Numbered from the stretch's first letter, positions 42,087 to 50,742 are shown. The stretch is DNA of 64,000 nt from CAZPBN01 sp964584935 (GCA_964584935.1 CAZPBN010000013.1:1-64000); one strand, 5' to 3'. Numbers and translations are program-made. The notes: generated by a model not told the origin, from the letters alone.

Positions 42087-43289
42087 TTATGAACTTTGTT
42101 CTGTCATCTTTTTCCAATCATTTTTCAAGCTGGGCGAGTTCAGTTTGTCCATCAGGTAATTGGCGTACTGTTCTCCGGTAGCTCCGTTGGGGCGTCCGGT
42201 GATCACATATTTTTTTTCATATCCGCATAGATCGAGCGCCATTTCAAGATTTTTGGCTCTTTCCGGATAACCGATGTGATCAATAAGCATTGAAGCTGCT
42301 CTTATCATACTGCAAGGATCGGCATATTTAGCTCTTCCTTCTTTCACCATCCGTGGAGCAGATCCATGAATGGCTTCAAACATGGCGTATTGTTTGCCAA
42401 TGTTGGCACTTCCTGCTGTCCCTACTCCTCCTTGAAATTCAGCGGCTTCATCTGTAAGAATATCTCCATACAGATTTGGAAGAACTAAAACTTTGAACTG
42501 AGTCCTTCTTTTTGGATCAACTAATTTGGCGGTCATAATATCAATATACCAGTCATCACATTCAATATCAGGATATTCCTTTGCAATTTTATATCCTATG
42601 TCTAGAAACTTCCCGTCGGAAGTTTTGACCACATTTGCTTTGGTAACGATGGTGACCTTATTTATATTGTTTTTCTTTGCATATTCGAAGGCTAGTCTTA
42701 TAATTCTTTCCGCTCCCTGAGAGGTTATGACTTTAAAGTCGAAGGCAAGGTCATCGGTCACATTGATGCCTTTACTTCCCATTATATAAGCGCCTTCTGT
42801 GTTTTCCCGGAAAAACATCCAATCTATTCCTTGTTCCGGAACTTTAACCGGTCTCACATTAGCAAACAAATCCAGATAACGGCGCATTGATACATTACAG
42901 CTTTCAATGTTTGGCCAGGGGTCTCCTTTTCGAGGAGTGGTGGTTGGCCCCTTTAAAGTGACATGGCATTTTTTAATTTCGGCAAGGACATCATCCGGGA
43001 TTGATTTATTCTGTTCCGCCCGATTTTCAATGGTCAGACCTTCAATGTTGCGGATCTCGATTTTACCATTACTGATTTCTTCGGAAAGAATAAATTCCAA
43101 AATGCGTCGGGACTCTGCGGCAATATAAGGTCCGATTCCGTCTCCGCCAATAATTCCAACTATGACCGGTTTTAATTTAGAATAATCAATCCAGTCCTCA
43201 GCTTTCTTTAGGGCTTCCACCCGTTCTAGTTGTTCTGTAACGATCTGCCTAAAATATTCTTTTGACTTTTCGATAGCTTTTGTATCCAT
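42087..43289 (-). CDS. icd: Isocitrate dehydrogenase
   Basis: The 400-residue enzyme shows the decarboxylating dehydrogenase pattern: IGGDGIGP, the isocitrate-binding NVSMRRYLDLFANVRPVK, FRENTEGAY, VTIVTKANVVKTSDGKF with the catalytic lysine, and the metal-binding NLYGDILTDEAAE. The coenzyme loop reads HGSAPRMVKEGRAKYADP, without the Lys-Tyr pair that sets NADP use in the E. coli enzyme, so cofactor choice is uncertain. It is the first gene of the icd-mdh-fumarase series and is divergent from acnB across a 172-base gap. Confidence 0.92.
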   Translation of the reverse strand: MDTKAIEKSKEYFRQIVTEQLERVEALKKAEDWIDYSKLKPVIVGIIGGDGIGPYIAAESRRILEFILSEEISNGKIEIRNIEGLTIENRAEQNKSIPDDVLAEIKKCHVTLKGPTTTPRKGDPWPNIESCNVSMRRYLDLFANVRPVKVPEQGIDWMFFRENTEGAYIMGSKGINVTDDLAFDFKVITSQGAERIIRLAFEYAKKNNINKVTIVTKANVVKTSDGKFLDIGYKIAKEYPDIECDDWYIDIMTAKLVDPKRRTQFKVLVLPNLYGDILTDEAAEFQGGVGTAGSANIGKQYAMFEAIHGSAPRMVKEGRAKYADPCSMIRAASMLIDHIGYPERAKNLEMALDLCGYEKKYVITGRPNGATGEQYANYLMDKLNSPSLKNDWKKMTEQSS

Positions 43290-43461
43290 TATTAATACTC
43301 CCTTATTTTATGAAAATTTATTATCAAAAAAAAATATTATAATTTTTTTGAATCAAAATCAAATCATTTCTATCTCTAGGAGCTTTGTCTTGAGGTTGTC
43401 CAATAATTGTGAAACAATAATAAAAATATGGTTATAAAAATTAATGAAGGGAGAACACGCA

Positions 43462-45999
43462 ATGTTCGAATCATATTTTGAAAAAAAGAAAAAAAGAACG
43501 GAAATGGGGATACCGCCTCTTCCTTTGAATCCCGAAGAAACAAAAGAATTATGCCGAATCCTTGAGAATATCGATGAAAAAGAAAAAAATATTTATTTAG
43601 ACATTTTTAAAAACAGAATTATGCCTGGTGTGGATCCTTCGGCAAAAATAAAAGCGGAATGGCTTTCGAATATAATAGAAGGAAAAACAACCTCTACAGC
43701 TGTCTCTAAAAAGGATGCTGTTTGTATTCTAGGGACTATGCTGGGAGGATATAATATCGATCCATTGTTTCAGTGCCTTGAAGATTCCCAGTTGGCCCAA
43801 GAAGCTGTCAAAGCTCTTGAACACATCATCCTGGTTTATAATCGTTTTGATGTTATCAGGGATATGGCAAAGGCAAATGCCTATGCCCGAGAAGTTCTTT
43901 CTGCTTGGGCAAATGGAAATTGGTTTTTGAATAAACCGGAATTACCGGAACAATTAACCCTGAAGATTGTTAAAATCGATGGAGAAATAAACACCGATGA
44001 TTTATCCCCTGCCAAACATGCCTGGAGCAGGCCGGATATACCTCTTCATGCCCTCTCCATGGGAGAAAGCCGGTTTCCAGAGGGGATAGAGACCATAAAA
44101 GAATACAGGGAACAAAATGTTCAAGTCGCCTTTGTTGCGGATGTTCTGGGAACCGGATCTTCCAGAAAATCGGCTGCCAATTCTTTAATGTGGCACATCG
44201 GAAAAGATATTCCCTACTTTCCGAATAAGCGAAGGGGAGGAGTGGTGATAGCCGGAATTATTGCTCCCATCTTTTTCAATACCTGGGAAGATTCGGGAGG
44301 ACTGCCGATCTTGAGTGATGTTACCAAATTGAAAACAGGTGATATTATACATCTCAATTTGAAATCAGCGGCTATATTCAATGAGGGTGGGGAAAAAATA
44401 TCTGATTTTGTTTTGAGTCCGGAAACAATACTTGATGAATTTAGTGCCGGAGGACGTTTGAATTTAATAATTGGAAGATCCCTGACCGAGAAAGCCCGTA
44501 CTGAATTAAAAATGTCTCCATCAACCGTCTTTAAAAGAATCGAAAAACCTATTCCCGATGAAAAAGAGGGGTTTTCTCTGGGGCAAAAAATTGCAGGTCA
44601 AGCTTGTGGAACCAGAGGTGTTCTTCCTGGTAGTTCGTGCGAACCTAAAATGTCCACTGTCGGTTCTCAGGATACGACAGGACCGATGACAGCGGATGAA
44701 TTGAAAGAACTGGCATGTTTGGAATTCAATTGTGATCTATTTATGCAGTCATTCTGCCATACCGCAGCTTATCCTAACAGCACAGATGTTCAGATGCATC
44801 AAACACTGGCTCAATTTATAAGGGAGAGAAAGGGAGTTGTTTTAAAACCCGGTGATGGAGTGATTCATTCCTGGATCAACCGGTTGATCATGCCGGATAA
44901 AATGGGGACAGGAGGAGATTCGCACACCCGTTTCCCCATAGGTTTGAGCTTTCCTGCCGGTTCGGGTTTAGTGGCGTTTGCTGGAGCTCTTGGTTTTATG
45001 CCTCTGGACATGCCGGAATCAGTGCTTGTTCAATTCAAGGGAAATTTAAACAAAGGCATCACTATCAGAGATGTTGTCAATTCTATACCTTATTTTGCAA
45101 TTAAGAAGGGATTATTGACTGTGGAAAAACAAGATAAAAAAAATGTATTCAACGGACGATTGATAGAGATGGAAGGATTGCCTGAATTATCAGTGGAACA
45201 GGCCTTTGAATTGACCGATGCCACGGCAGAGCGTTCAGCTGCCGGTGGAACTATTGCTCTATCTGAAAATACAATTTCAAATTATGTGAGGAGCAATATA
45301 TTCCTAATGAAAAAATTGATCAATGACGGATATCAAAACGCGGAAGTTCTTGAGAAAAGAATTGAAGAGTGTGAACAGTGGCTCAAAAATCCTGTTCTTT
45401 TAAAAAGGGATAACAATGCAAGATTTGCCGCAGAATTGGAAATAGACCTCGATGAAATCAAAGAGCCCATTGTGGCTTGCCCTAATGATCCGGATGATGT
45501 GAAATTACTTTCAGATGTTTCTGGAGAAAAAATTGATGAGATATTTATTGGTTCCTGTATGACCAACATTGGACATTTCAGAGCTGTCGGTGAGATATTT
45601 GAAGGGCAAAAACACCTGGATACCAGAGTGTGGATTACTCCTCCCACAAAAATGGATAGAGCTCAATTAAGGAGAGAAGGTTATTACTCTGTTTATTCTT
45701 CTATAGGGGCTCGCACAGAAATACCGGGTTGCTCTTTGTGTATGGGAAACCAAGCCCGAGTTCGCCCGAGTTCAACCATTATTTCTACCTCGACGCGCAA
45801 CTTTGATAATCGAATGGGAGATAATGCCAGAGTCTATCTTGGTTCTGCTGAACTGGCAGCCATAGCCGCAATATCAGGAACACTCCCGGAGCCTGACAAA
45901 TACTTTTTAATAATGAAAGAGAAAATTCTTCCCAAAGAGAAAGAAATATATACGTATCTCCGTTTTGACTTAATGGAAAATATGGAATTCGATTACTAG
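43462..45999 (+). CDS. acnB: Aconitate hydratase B
   Basis: I start the gene at ATG 43462 (845 residues), which follows AAGGGAG at proper spacing. The ATG at 43444 has no ribosome binding site. The AcnB order is kept: N-terminal HEAT-like helical domain (to about 155), the swivelling domain early in the chain (DGEINTDDLSPAKHAWSRPDIPLHA), then the iron-sulfur core with GSCMTNIGHFR and GCSLCMGNQ, which hold the three cluster cysteines. It isomerises citrate and isocitrate, and lies divergent from icd, so the citrate-to-2-oxoglutarate steps sit together. Repeat arrays begin directly after its stop. Confidence 0.95.
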   Translation: MFESYFEKKKKRTEMGIPPLPLNPEETKELCRILENIDEKEKNIYLDIFKNRIMPGVDPSAKIKAEWLSNIIEGKTTSTAVSKKDAVCILGTMLGGYNIDPLFQCLEDSQLAQEAVKALEHIILVYNRFDVIRDMAKANAYAREVLSAWANGNWFLNKPELPEQLTLKIVKIDGEINTDDLSPAKHAWSRPDIPLHALSMGESRFPEGIETIKEYREQNVQVAFVADVLGTGSSRKSAANSLMWHIGKDIPYFPNKRRGGVVIAGIIAPIFFNTWEDSGGLPILSDVTKLKTGDIIHLNLKSAAIFNEGGEKISDFVLSPETILDEFSAGGRLNLIIGRSLTEKARTELKMSPSTVFKRIEKPIPDEKEGFSLGQKIAGQACGTRGVLPGSSCEPKMSTVGSQDTTGPMTADELKELACLEFNCDLFMQSFCHTAAYPNSTDVQMHQTLAQFIRERKGVVLKPGDGVIHSWINRLIMPDKMGTGGDSHTRFPIGLSFPAGSGLVAFAGALGFMPLDMPESVLVQFKGNLNKGITIRDVVNSIPYFAIKKGLLTVEKQDKKNVFNGRLIEMEGLPELSVEQAFELTDATAERSAAGGTIALSENTISNYVRSNIFLMKKLINDGYQNAEVLEKRIEECEQWLKNPVLLKRDNNARFAAELEIDLDEIKEPIVACPNDPDDVKLLSDVSGEKIDEIFIGSCMTNIGHFRAVGEIFEGQKHLDTRVWITPPTKMDRAQLRREGYYSVYSSIGARTEIPGCSLCMGNQARVRPSSTIISTSTRNFDNRMGDNARVYLGSAELAAIAAISGTLPEPDKYFLIMKEKILPKEKEIYTYLRFDLMENMEFDY

Positions 46000-46005
46000 A
46001 AATCA

Positions 46006-46041
46006 GAAAATGGAAAATAGAAAATGGAAAATGGAAAATAG
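46006..46041. repeat. 7-mer tandem array (TRGAAAA)
   Basis: About five consecutive copies of TGGAAAA or TAGAAAA directly follow the acnB stop codon. Confidence 0.75.
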
Positions 46042-46055
46042 GAGGCAGAGGAATT

Positions 46056-46290
46056 GTAAGACGTGAGACGTGAGATGAAAATATGCAATACCGTGAGACG
46101 TCAGACGTAAGACGTGAGACGTAAGATGTAAGATGAAAATATGCAATATGGTGAGACGTGAGATGTAAGATGTAAGATGAAAATATGCAATACCGTGAGA
46201 TGTAAGATGTAAGATGTAAGATGAAAATATGCAATACCGTGAGACGTGAGATGAAAAAAATGCAATATGGTGAGACGTCAGATGTGAATA
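46056..46290. repeat. GTRAGAY 7-mer blocks separated by GAAAATATGCAATAYS spacers
   Basis: Blocks of 3, 6, 4, 4, 2 and 2 copies of GTRAGAY (GTGAGAC, GTAAGAT and variants) alternate with five near-identical spacers, four of 16 bases and one of 17. The block sizes differ while the spacer stays constant, so both unit-level and block-level duplication have occurred. A short related run (GTAAGAC-GTTAGAC) recurs at 47579-47628. Confidence 0.85.
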
Positions 46291-46300
46291 TTAAAAAATA

Positions 46301-46404
46301 GTGGGACTGGTCCCCGACATATCCAAATAGACTAAACAGACCAAATAGACTAAACAGACTAAATAGACTAGAAGGACGAAACAGACCAAAAAGACTAAAT
46401 AGAC
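46301..46404. repeat. GGGACTGGTCCC palindrome followed by nine CAAATAGAC 9-mers
   Basis: GTGGGACTGGTCCCC is followed from 46324 by nine contiguous 9-base units (CAAATAGAC, TAAACAGAC and variants) without a single length change. The same palindrome and array occur, inverted, at 61113-61280, and a degenerate version at 47641-47730. Confidence 0.85.
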
Positions 46405-46493
46405 TAAAGTCGTCAGAGTTAAAAATAGAGAATGAAAAATGAAAAAAGAAAGAAAAGAAAGAAAAGGAATAAAAGGGAAAGAGGGAAAAAATA

Positions 46494-47255
46494 ATGGAAA
46501 AACTTATTGATCTTGAAGGAAGGAAAACTTTGATAACCGGAGGATCTAGGGGAATAGGAAGAGCAACTGCTCTCTTATTTGCCAAAGCCGGAAGTGATAT
46601 AGCCATCACTTATTCCCTGAGAAAAAACGCTGCTGAAACAGTCAAGAAGCAAATTGCACAAATCGGCAGGGAATGTTTGATATTTGAGTCAGATATATCC
46701 CAGGTGAAGGAAGTTAAAAAGACTGTAAAAGAAGTGATAGATCAATGGGAACACATTGATATCTTGGTGAACAATGCCGGTATTTGGACTTATGGAGAAA
46801 TGGGAAAAATGGAGGAGAGAATTTGGGAAGTAACCATGGAAATAAATTGTGATGGAGTTTTTTATATGTGCAATTCTGTTATTCCTCATATGAAGAAAAT
46901 AAAGCGCGGCTGGATCATTAATGTTGCTTCCACTGCAGCAGTAAGAGGAGAAGCATTCCATTCCCATTATGCAGCTAGTAAAGGAGCCATTGTTTCCTTG
47001 ACCAAATCCCTTGCTGTGGAGTTATCCCCATATAATATTAGAGTGAACTGTGTGGCTCCGGGATGGGTTGATACGGATATGTGTTATGAAGTGTTTAAGG
47101 ATAAGCAATTTCTAGAGAAAACGAGACAAAGTATTCCTTTGAAAAGGATTCCTCCTCCCGAAGATATTGCGGGACCTATCTTGTTTCTTGCTTCTGATCT
47201 TGCCCGGCATATCACAGGTGAAGTTTTGAATGTTAATGGAGGATCTGTGTTGTGA
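46494..47255 (+). CDS. Short-chain dehydrogenase/reductase (FabG-like)
   Basis: The 253-residue SDR has the nucleotide loop TGGSRGIGRATA (17-28), NNAGIW, and the catalytic Ser-Tyr-Lys in VASTAAVRG and HYAASKGA. The C-terminal part (GEVLNVNGGSVL) matches FabG-type 3-oxoacyl reductases, but isolated homologues act on many alcohols and ketones. It lies between repeat arrays with no fatty-acid synthesis genes nearby, so a generic oxidoreductase name is safer. A purine-rich ribosome binding site (AGAGGG) precedes the ATG. The small EF-Tu-like gene follows closely. Confidence 0.88.
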   Translation: MEKLIDLEGRKTLITGGSRGIGRATALLFAKAGSDIAITYSLRKNAAETVKKQIAQIGRECLIFESDISQVKEVKKTVKEVIDQWEHIDILVNNAGIWTYGEMGKMEERIWEVTMEINCDGVFYMCNSVIPHMKKIKRGWIINVASTAAVRGEAFHSHYAASKGAIVSLTKSLAVELSPYNIRVNCVAPGWVDTDMCYEVFKDKQFLEKTRQSIPLKRIPPPEDIAGPILFLASDLARHITGEVLNVNGGSVL

Positions 47256-47315
47256 TCTCAAAATGACTTGAAGAATTTATTTAGTTTTGGTAATTTAAAG
47301 AGCAAGGAGGTCCAA

Positions 47316-47573
47316 ATGGAGGAGAAAATTGGAACGATCACTCATTATTTTTCAAAAATTGATGTCTGTGTTCTTGAAATCTCTTCTGGTTCCATCAATG
47401 TAGGTGATACGATTCATATAAAAGGACACACAAGCGATTTTTATCAAAAAATAGAATCAATGGAAGTTGATCATAATCCTGTTGAAACAGCCAAAGCCGG
47501 AGATTCTGTAGGACTCAAAGTGGAAAATCCGGTTAGAGAAAATGATGACGTTTTTAAGGTGACCGAAGAATGA
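47316..47573 (+). CDS. Small protein with an EF-Tu domain II-like beta-barrel
   Basis: I start this 85-residue protein at ATG 47316, which follows GCAAGGAGGT; the longer TTG frame from 47268 has no such site. The sequence (GTITHYFSKIDVCVLEISSG, then VGDTIHIKGHTSDFYQKIESM, then AKAGDSVGLKVENPVREND) follows the translation-factor domain II pattern (entry strand, G-D-x-I, AxxGxxVGLxV). Stand-alone domains of this kind are known as 'translation elongation factor-like' proteins of unknown function. It probably shares the SDR transcript. No GTPase domain is present. Confidence 0.8.
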   Translation: MEEKIGTITHYFSKIDVCVLEISSGSINVGDTIHIKGHTSDFYQKIESMEVDHNPVETAKAGDSVGLKVENPVRENDDVFKVTEE

Positions 47574-47578
47574 TAAAA

Positions 47579-47735
47579 TCGTAAGACGTTAGACGTAATG
47601 AATCGTAAGACGTTAGACATAAGCTGTGAATATTAGAAATGTATGGACTTGTTCCAGAACAGACTAAATGGATAAAATAGACCAAAAGACTTATAGACAA
47701 AAATGTAGGGGCCGGTCCCCAAACAGACCGCATAA
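47579..47735. repeat. Degenerate composite repeat (GTAAGAC, palindrome, AGACCAAA)
   Basis: GTAAGAC-GTTAGAC pairs (47579-47628) lead to GTATGGACTTGTTCC, then AGACTAAAT/AGACCAAAA-type units, then a second palindrome GTAGGGGCCGGTCCCC with CAGAC units. The order of parts is the same as at 46056-46404 but more decayed. Confidence 0.65.
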
Positions 47736-47820
47736 GTGAGATATGAAAAGAGAATCTATATGGCAACAAACAAATTCAATATAACAATTATGAACACGAT
47801 TAGAGAGAGGACTTGATTCT

Positions 47821-48219
47821 TTGGGAAATAAGATAAGGATTTTGATTGCTAAGCCAGGATTGGATGGACATGACAGGGGAGCTAAAGTTTTGTGCCGTTC
47901 CTTGAGAGATGCCGGTTATGAAGTCATATATTCCGGTATAAGAAAGACTCCGGAAGAAATAGTCAATACAGCTATACAAGAGGATGTTGATGTTATAGGA
48001 TTGAGTATCCTTTCCGGAGCTCATAATGTCTTGTTCCCCCAAATAATGAAAATTCTAAAAGAAAAAGGATCTGATGATATAACAGTCATTGCTGGGGGGA
48101 TTGTTCCGGAAAAGGATATAAAAAAACTTGAACAAATTGGCATTATAAAGGTTTTTCTCCCTGGATCGTCCACAACCAATATTATAGAATGGATTAATAA
48201 AAATATTGATAATAAATAA
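47821..48219 (+). CDS. Cobalamin-binding protein, methylmalonyl-CoA mutase C-terminal type
   Basis: The 132-residue protein is a complete B12-binding Rossmann domain: IRILIAKPGLDGHDRGAK (5-22) with the D-x-H-x-x-G signature whose His ligates cobalt, then SGIRKTPEEIVNTA, GLSILSGAH and VIAGGIVPEKD. In two-subunit mutases it partners a separate large catalytic chain, here not encoded within view. The start is TTG at 47821 with a GAGAGAGGA site nine bases before. A role in propionate/methylmalonyl-CoA metabolism, linking to succinyl-CoA, is inferred from the family. Confidence 0.88.
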   Translation: MGNKIRILIAKPGLDGHDRGAKVLCRSLRDAGYEVIYSGIRKTPEEIVNTAIQEDVDVIGLSILSGAHNVLFPQIMKILKEKGSDDITVIAGGIVPEKDIKKLEQIGIIKVFLPGSSTTNIIEWINKNIDNK

Positions 48220-48233
48220 ATCTTATAAATTTC

Positions 48234-48261
48234 TTGACATTGATGAAATTGTAAATATAAT
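48234..48261 (+). promoter_or_regulatory. Consensus promoter of the M23 peptidase gene
   Basis: TTGACA and TATAAT, both perfect, are separated by 16 bases. The expected start leaves a leader of only about 8 bases before ATG 48276, with no Shine-Dalgarno sequence. Confidence 0.75.
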
Positions 48262-48275
48262 CTGAAAACAGAAAT

Positions 48276-49169
48276 ATGAGTAAAAAGTTTCTTTCTTTAA
48301 TAATCGTTCCTCATTCGAATAAAAAATTTAAAACCATTACTTTTTCTGAAAAGAAAATAAAGATTGTATCCATTATAAGCGTATTATTGGTTATCTTTCT
48401 TATTGTTTTTTTAGTTGATTATTTTTCTATGAATGTTACCAGAAATAACTATAACAAGTTAAAGGAAGAGAACGAATTTCAGAAAAAGTCACTTGCTCAG
48501 TATAAAAACTTAGAAACAAAAATAAGGAAGTTTGAAGAATATGCCAATAAATTGAACCTTATGGCTGGTTTGGAATCACCTGAAGTTTTAAAAGAACTGG
48601 GTTGGGTAGGAGCCGGAAATTCAGAATCATCCCGGAATTCCTCTCCTCAATATTTTTCTTGGGCTGAGGAAGCAGGTAAAATCAATCAACTCCAAACCAA
48701 GACAGATATTTTGGATGAAAATTTTAGTAACCTTCTTGATTATTGGGATAGCCAGGCGTTGCGATTGGCGTCGACTCCGACAATTAAACCGACCGTAGGT
48801 TGGATTTCTTCCCCTTTTGGCTGGAGAGACGATCCTTTCACAGGGAAGAGAGCTTTTCATCGTGGACTGGATATTGCTTCAGCCTATGGAAATCCTGTGG
48901 TTGCCACAGCTGATGGGGTTATAGCCAAACGACGACATGAGAAAATAGGGGGGAGAACCATAATCATCAATCACAAATGGACCGGCTACCAAACTGTTTA
49001 CTGTCATTTGAGCAAATTTAAAGTCCAACTTGGACAGAAAGTCAAAAGGGGAGATGTTGTCGGATTGGTGGGAAGCACCGGAAAAGCTCAAGGTCCTCAT
49101 GTGCATTATGAAGTGAGGAGAGATAATAAAAGTTTGAATCCTTATTATTTCTTATTAGAAGAAGAATAA
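48276..49169 (+). CDS. Membrane-anchored M23 (lysostaphin-like) endopeptidase
   Basis: This 297-residue protein has a transmembrane helix (about 32-50), a coiled-coil stretch (about 57-100) and a C-terminal M23 domain (about 170-290): SSPFGWRDDPFTGKRAFHRGLDIA with the HxxxD zinc ligands, and GPHVHYEVR with the HxH ligands. All three zinc ligands and the second histidine are intact, so it should be an active peptidoglycan endopeptidase rather than an EnvC-like activator. Coiled coil plus M23 is the layout of MepM/NlpD-like wall-remodelling proteins. The strong promoter lies almost on its start codon. Confidence 0.92.
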   Translation: MSKKFLSLIIVPHSNKKFKTITFSEKKIKIVSIISVLLVIFLIVFLVDYFSMNVTRNNYNKLKEENEFQKKSLAQYKNLETKIRKFEEYANKLNLMAGLESPEVLKELGWVGAGNSESSRNSSPQYFSWAEEAGKINQLQTKTDILDENFSNLLDYWDSQALRLASTPTIKPTVGWISSPFGWRDDPFTGKRAFHRGLDIASAYGNPVVATADGVIAKRRHEKIGGRTIIINHKWTGYQTVYCHLSKFKVQLGQKVKRGDVVGLVGSTGKAQGPHVHYEVRRDNKSLNPYYFLLEEE

Positions 49170-49193
49170 TATTCCAGCTTTTGGGAATCAAGA

Positions 49194-50129
49194 TTAGATA
49201 AACATATCTCCTTTCTTAATGTTAACCCCCAGGGAAAAGGAAAAAGCATCCATTTGCTTTTTATTTTCAGGTTGAAGTCTTTGAATCAAATACACGGTTT
49301 TCTGTCCACAACAAACTTCAATTCCTTTTTTGGTGAGTTCAATGATTTGTCCTGTAGAAAATGTTGAAGGGCTCTTTTTATCCAGGATTGTTCCTTTGAT
49401 GATTTTAACCCGTTTATTTGAGAAATAAGTGAAAGCCGAAGGCCAGGGATTAAAAGCCCGGATTTTGTTGTTGATGGAAGAAGCTGGTTGATTCCAATCG
49501 ATTCTTCCGTCTTCTTTTTTTATAAGAGGAGCATAGGTTGCACGGGAATCATCTTGGTGAAGTGGCTTGATTGTATCGATATTTTTTATTGTTTTTAATA
49601 AAAGCTGGGCTCCCAGGTGGGAAAGCTTTTTTTCTAGCTCAGAAAAATTATCCTCCGGAAGAATAGGGATTTCTTCTTGAAAAAGGATATCGCCTTCATC
49701 CATTTTTTCATTTAATTGAAATATAGTAACACCTGTTTTTTTCTCTCCGTTTAATAGTGCCCACTGGACTGGAGAGGCCCCTCTGTATTTTGGAAGAAGA
49801 GAAAAATGAAGATTGATGGAATTATAAGGGGGAAGATATATGATTGAAGCAGGAATTATTTGCCCGTATGCCACCACCACATTGAGATCCGGTTGGATCT
49901 TTTTTAATTTTTTGACAATGTCTTTATCCTTTTTTATTTTTCTTGGTTGACAGACAGGAATGCCCTTGTTCAAAGCAGCTTGTTTCAAAGGGGATTGAGA
50001 TATCTTTTTCCCTCTTCCCGAATATCTATCCGGTTGAGTCACAATCAAAGGAATATCATAGCCAGCTTCCATGATTGTGTTTAGGCAAATCACAGAGGAA
50101 TGAGGACTTCCGAAAAAAACTATTTTCAT
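49194..50129 (-). CDS. fmt: Methionyl-tRNA formyltransferase
   Basis: The 311-residue enzyme formylates initiator Met-tRNA. Landmarks are FFGSPHSSVICL (5-16), VTQPDRYSGRGKKI, NLHFSLLPKYRGASPVQWALLNG (the formyl-transfer Asn-His and SLLPxxRG loop), EKMDEGDILFQ and a C-terminal OB-like domain. The ATG overlaps the def stop (ATGA), the usual def-fmt arrangement, and it is convergent with the M23 gene across 24 bases. A weak hairpin there (ATTCC with GGAAT arms) may serve both strands. Confidence 0.96.
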   Translation of the reverse strand: MKIVFFGSPHSSVICLNTIMEAGYDIPLIVTQPDRYSGRGKKISQSPLKQAALNKGIPVCQPRKIKKDKDIVKKLKKIQPDLNVVVAYGQIIPASIIYLPPYNSINLHFSLLPKYRGASPVQWALLNGEKKTGVTIFQLNEKMDEGDILFQEEIPILPEDNFSELEKKLSHLGAQLLLKTIKNIDTIKPLHQDDSRATYAPLIKKEDGRIDWNQPASSINNKIRAFNPWPSAFTYFSNKRVKIIKGTILDKKSPSTFSTGQIIELTKKGIEVCCGQKTVYLIQRLQPENKKQMDAFSFSLGVNIKKGDMFI

Positions 50130-50641
50130 ATGGATTGTTTTTCAGAATTTCTTTTTTTCAATTTCTTTTTAATCAAATTTTTTTTAAGATGAGAAAGATG
50201 GTCGATAAACAAAACGCCATTTATATGATCAATCTCGTGGCAAAAAACTCTTGCCAACAGATCTTCTGCTTCAATGATTTGTTCTTTGCCTTTTAGATTT
50301 ATTCCTTTGACAATGACTTTTTGGGGCCTATGAATCTTTTCCTGGATATCTGGAATGGAGAGACAACCTTCTTCCTCAATGTTTTCCCCGTTTTCATTCA
50401 ACAAAACCGGATTTAATAGGATTATCAAATCTTCCTTGTTTTTACCCATGGATAGATCAACAGTGATTAATCGTTTGGTTTCATTAACCTGGGGAGCTGC
50501 CAGTCCAATGCCTGAATTTAAATACATGGTGTTGACCATCTTTCGAGCCAATTCTTCAACCCGTGAATCAATGTTCTTTATTTCCTCACATTTTTGTTTG
50601 AGAACGAAATCTCCATATTTTATTATTTCAAGAGATGACAT
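50126..50641 (-). CDS. def: Peptide deformylase
   Basis: This 171-residue metalloenzyme removes the N-formyl group from nascent proteins. The three signatures are complete: GIGLAAPQV, EEGCLSIPD with the metal cysteine, and CHEIDHINGVLF with the HExxH site. A lysine-rich tail (about 150-171) extends past the catalytic core. AAGGAT precedes the ATG. It is divergent from mreB and starts the def-fmt operon. Confidence 0.96.
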   Translation of the reverse strand: MSSLEIIKYGDFVLKQKCEEIKNIDSRVEELARKMVNTMYLNSGIGLAAPQVNETKRLITVDLSMGKNKEDLIILLNPVLLNENGENIEEEGCLSIPDIQEKIHRPQKVIVKGINLKGKEQIIEAEDLLARVFCHEIDHINGVLFIDHLSHLKKNLIKKKLKKRNSEKQSI

Positions 50642-50742
50642 CTTAATCCTTCTTTTTTTGATAAATTTTAATTATAAAAAAAAAGATTTTTTTATTCAAA
50701 TCATCTTTTTCAAGACCCGTCCCTTTTTTCTTGCGTGAAAGG

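Larger units (their letters stand above)
46000..46493. other. Intergenic minisatellite region
   Basis: The 494 bases between acnB and the SDR gene are almost entirely short tandem repeats: a 7-mer TRGAAAA run, GTRAGAY 7-mers with 16-base spacers, a palindrome with CAAATAGAC 9-mers, and a GA-rich run leading to the SDR start. No gene is supported here on either strand. Confidence 0.8.

Noticed and set aside
46056..46290. CRISPR array
   Set aside because: Units are 7 bases, the spacers are constant rather than unique, and no cas gene is present.
45785..46609. A 274-codon minus-strand open frame over the end of acnB and the repeat region
   Set aside because: Its sequence is the translated tandem repeats (runs such as FSLFGLF and SRLTS); it overlaps the conserved end of acnB and has no family resemblance.
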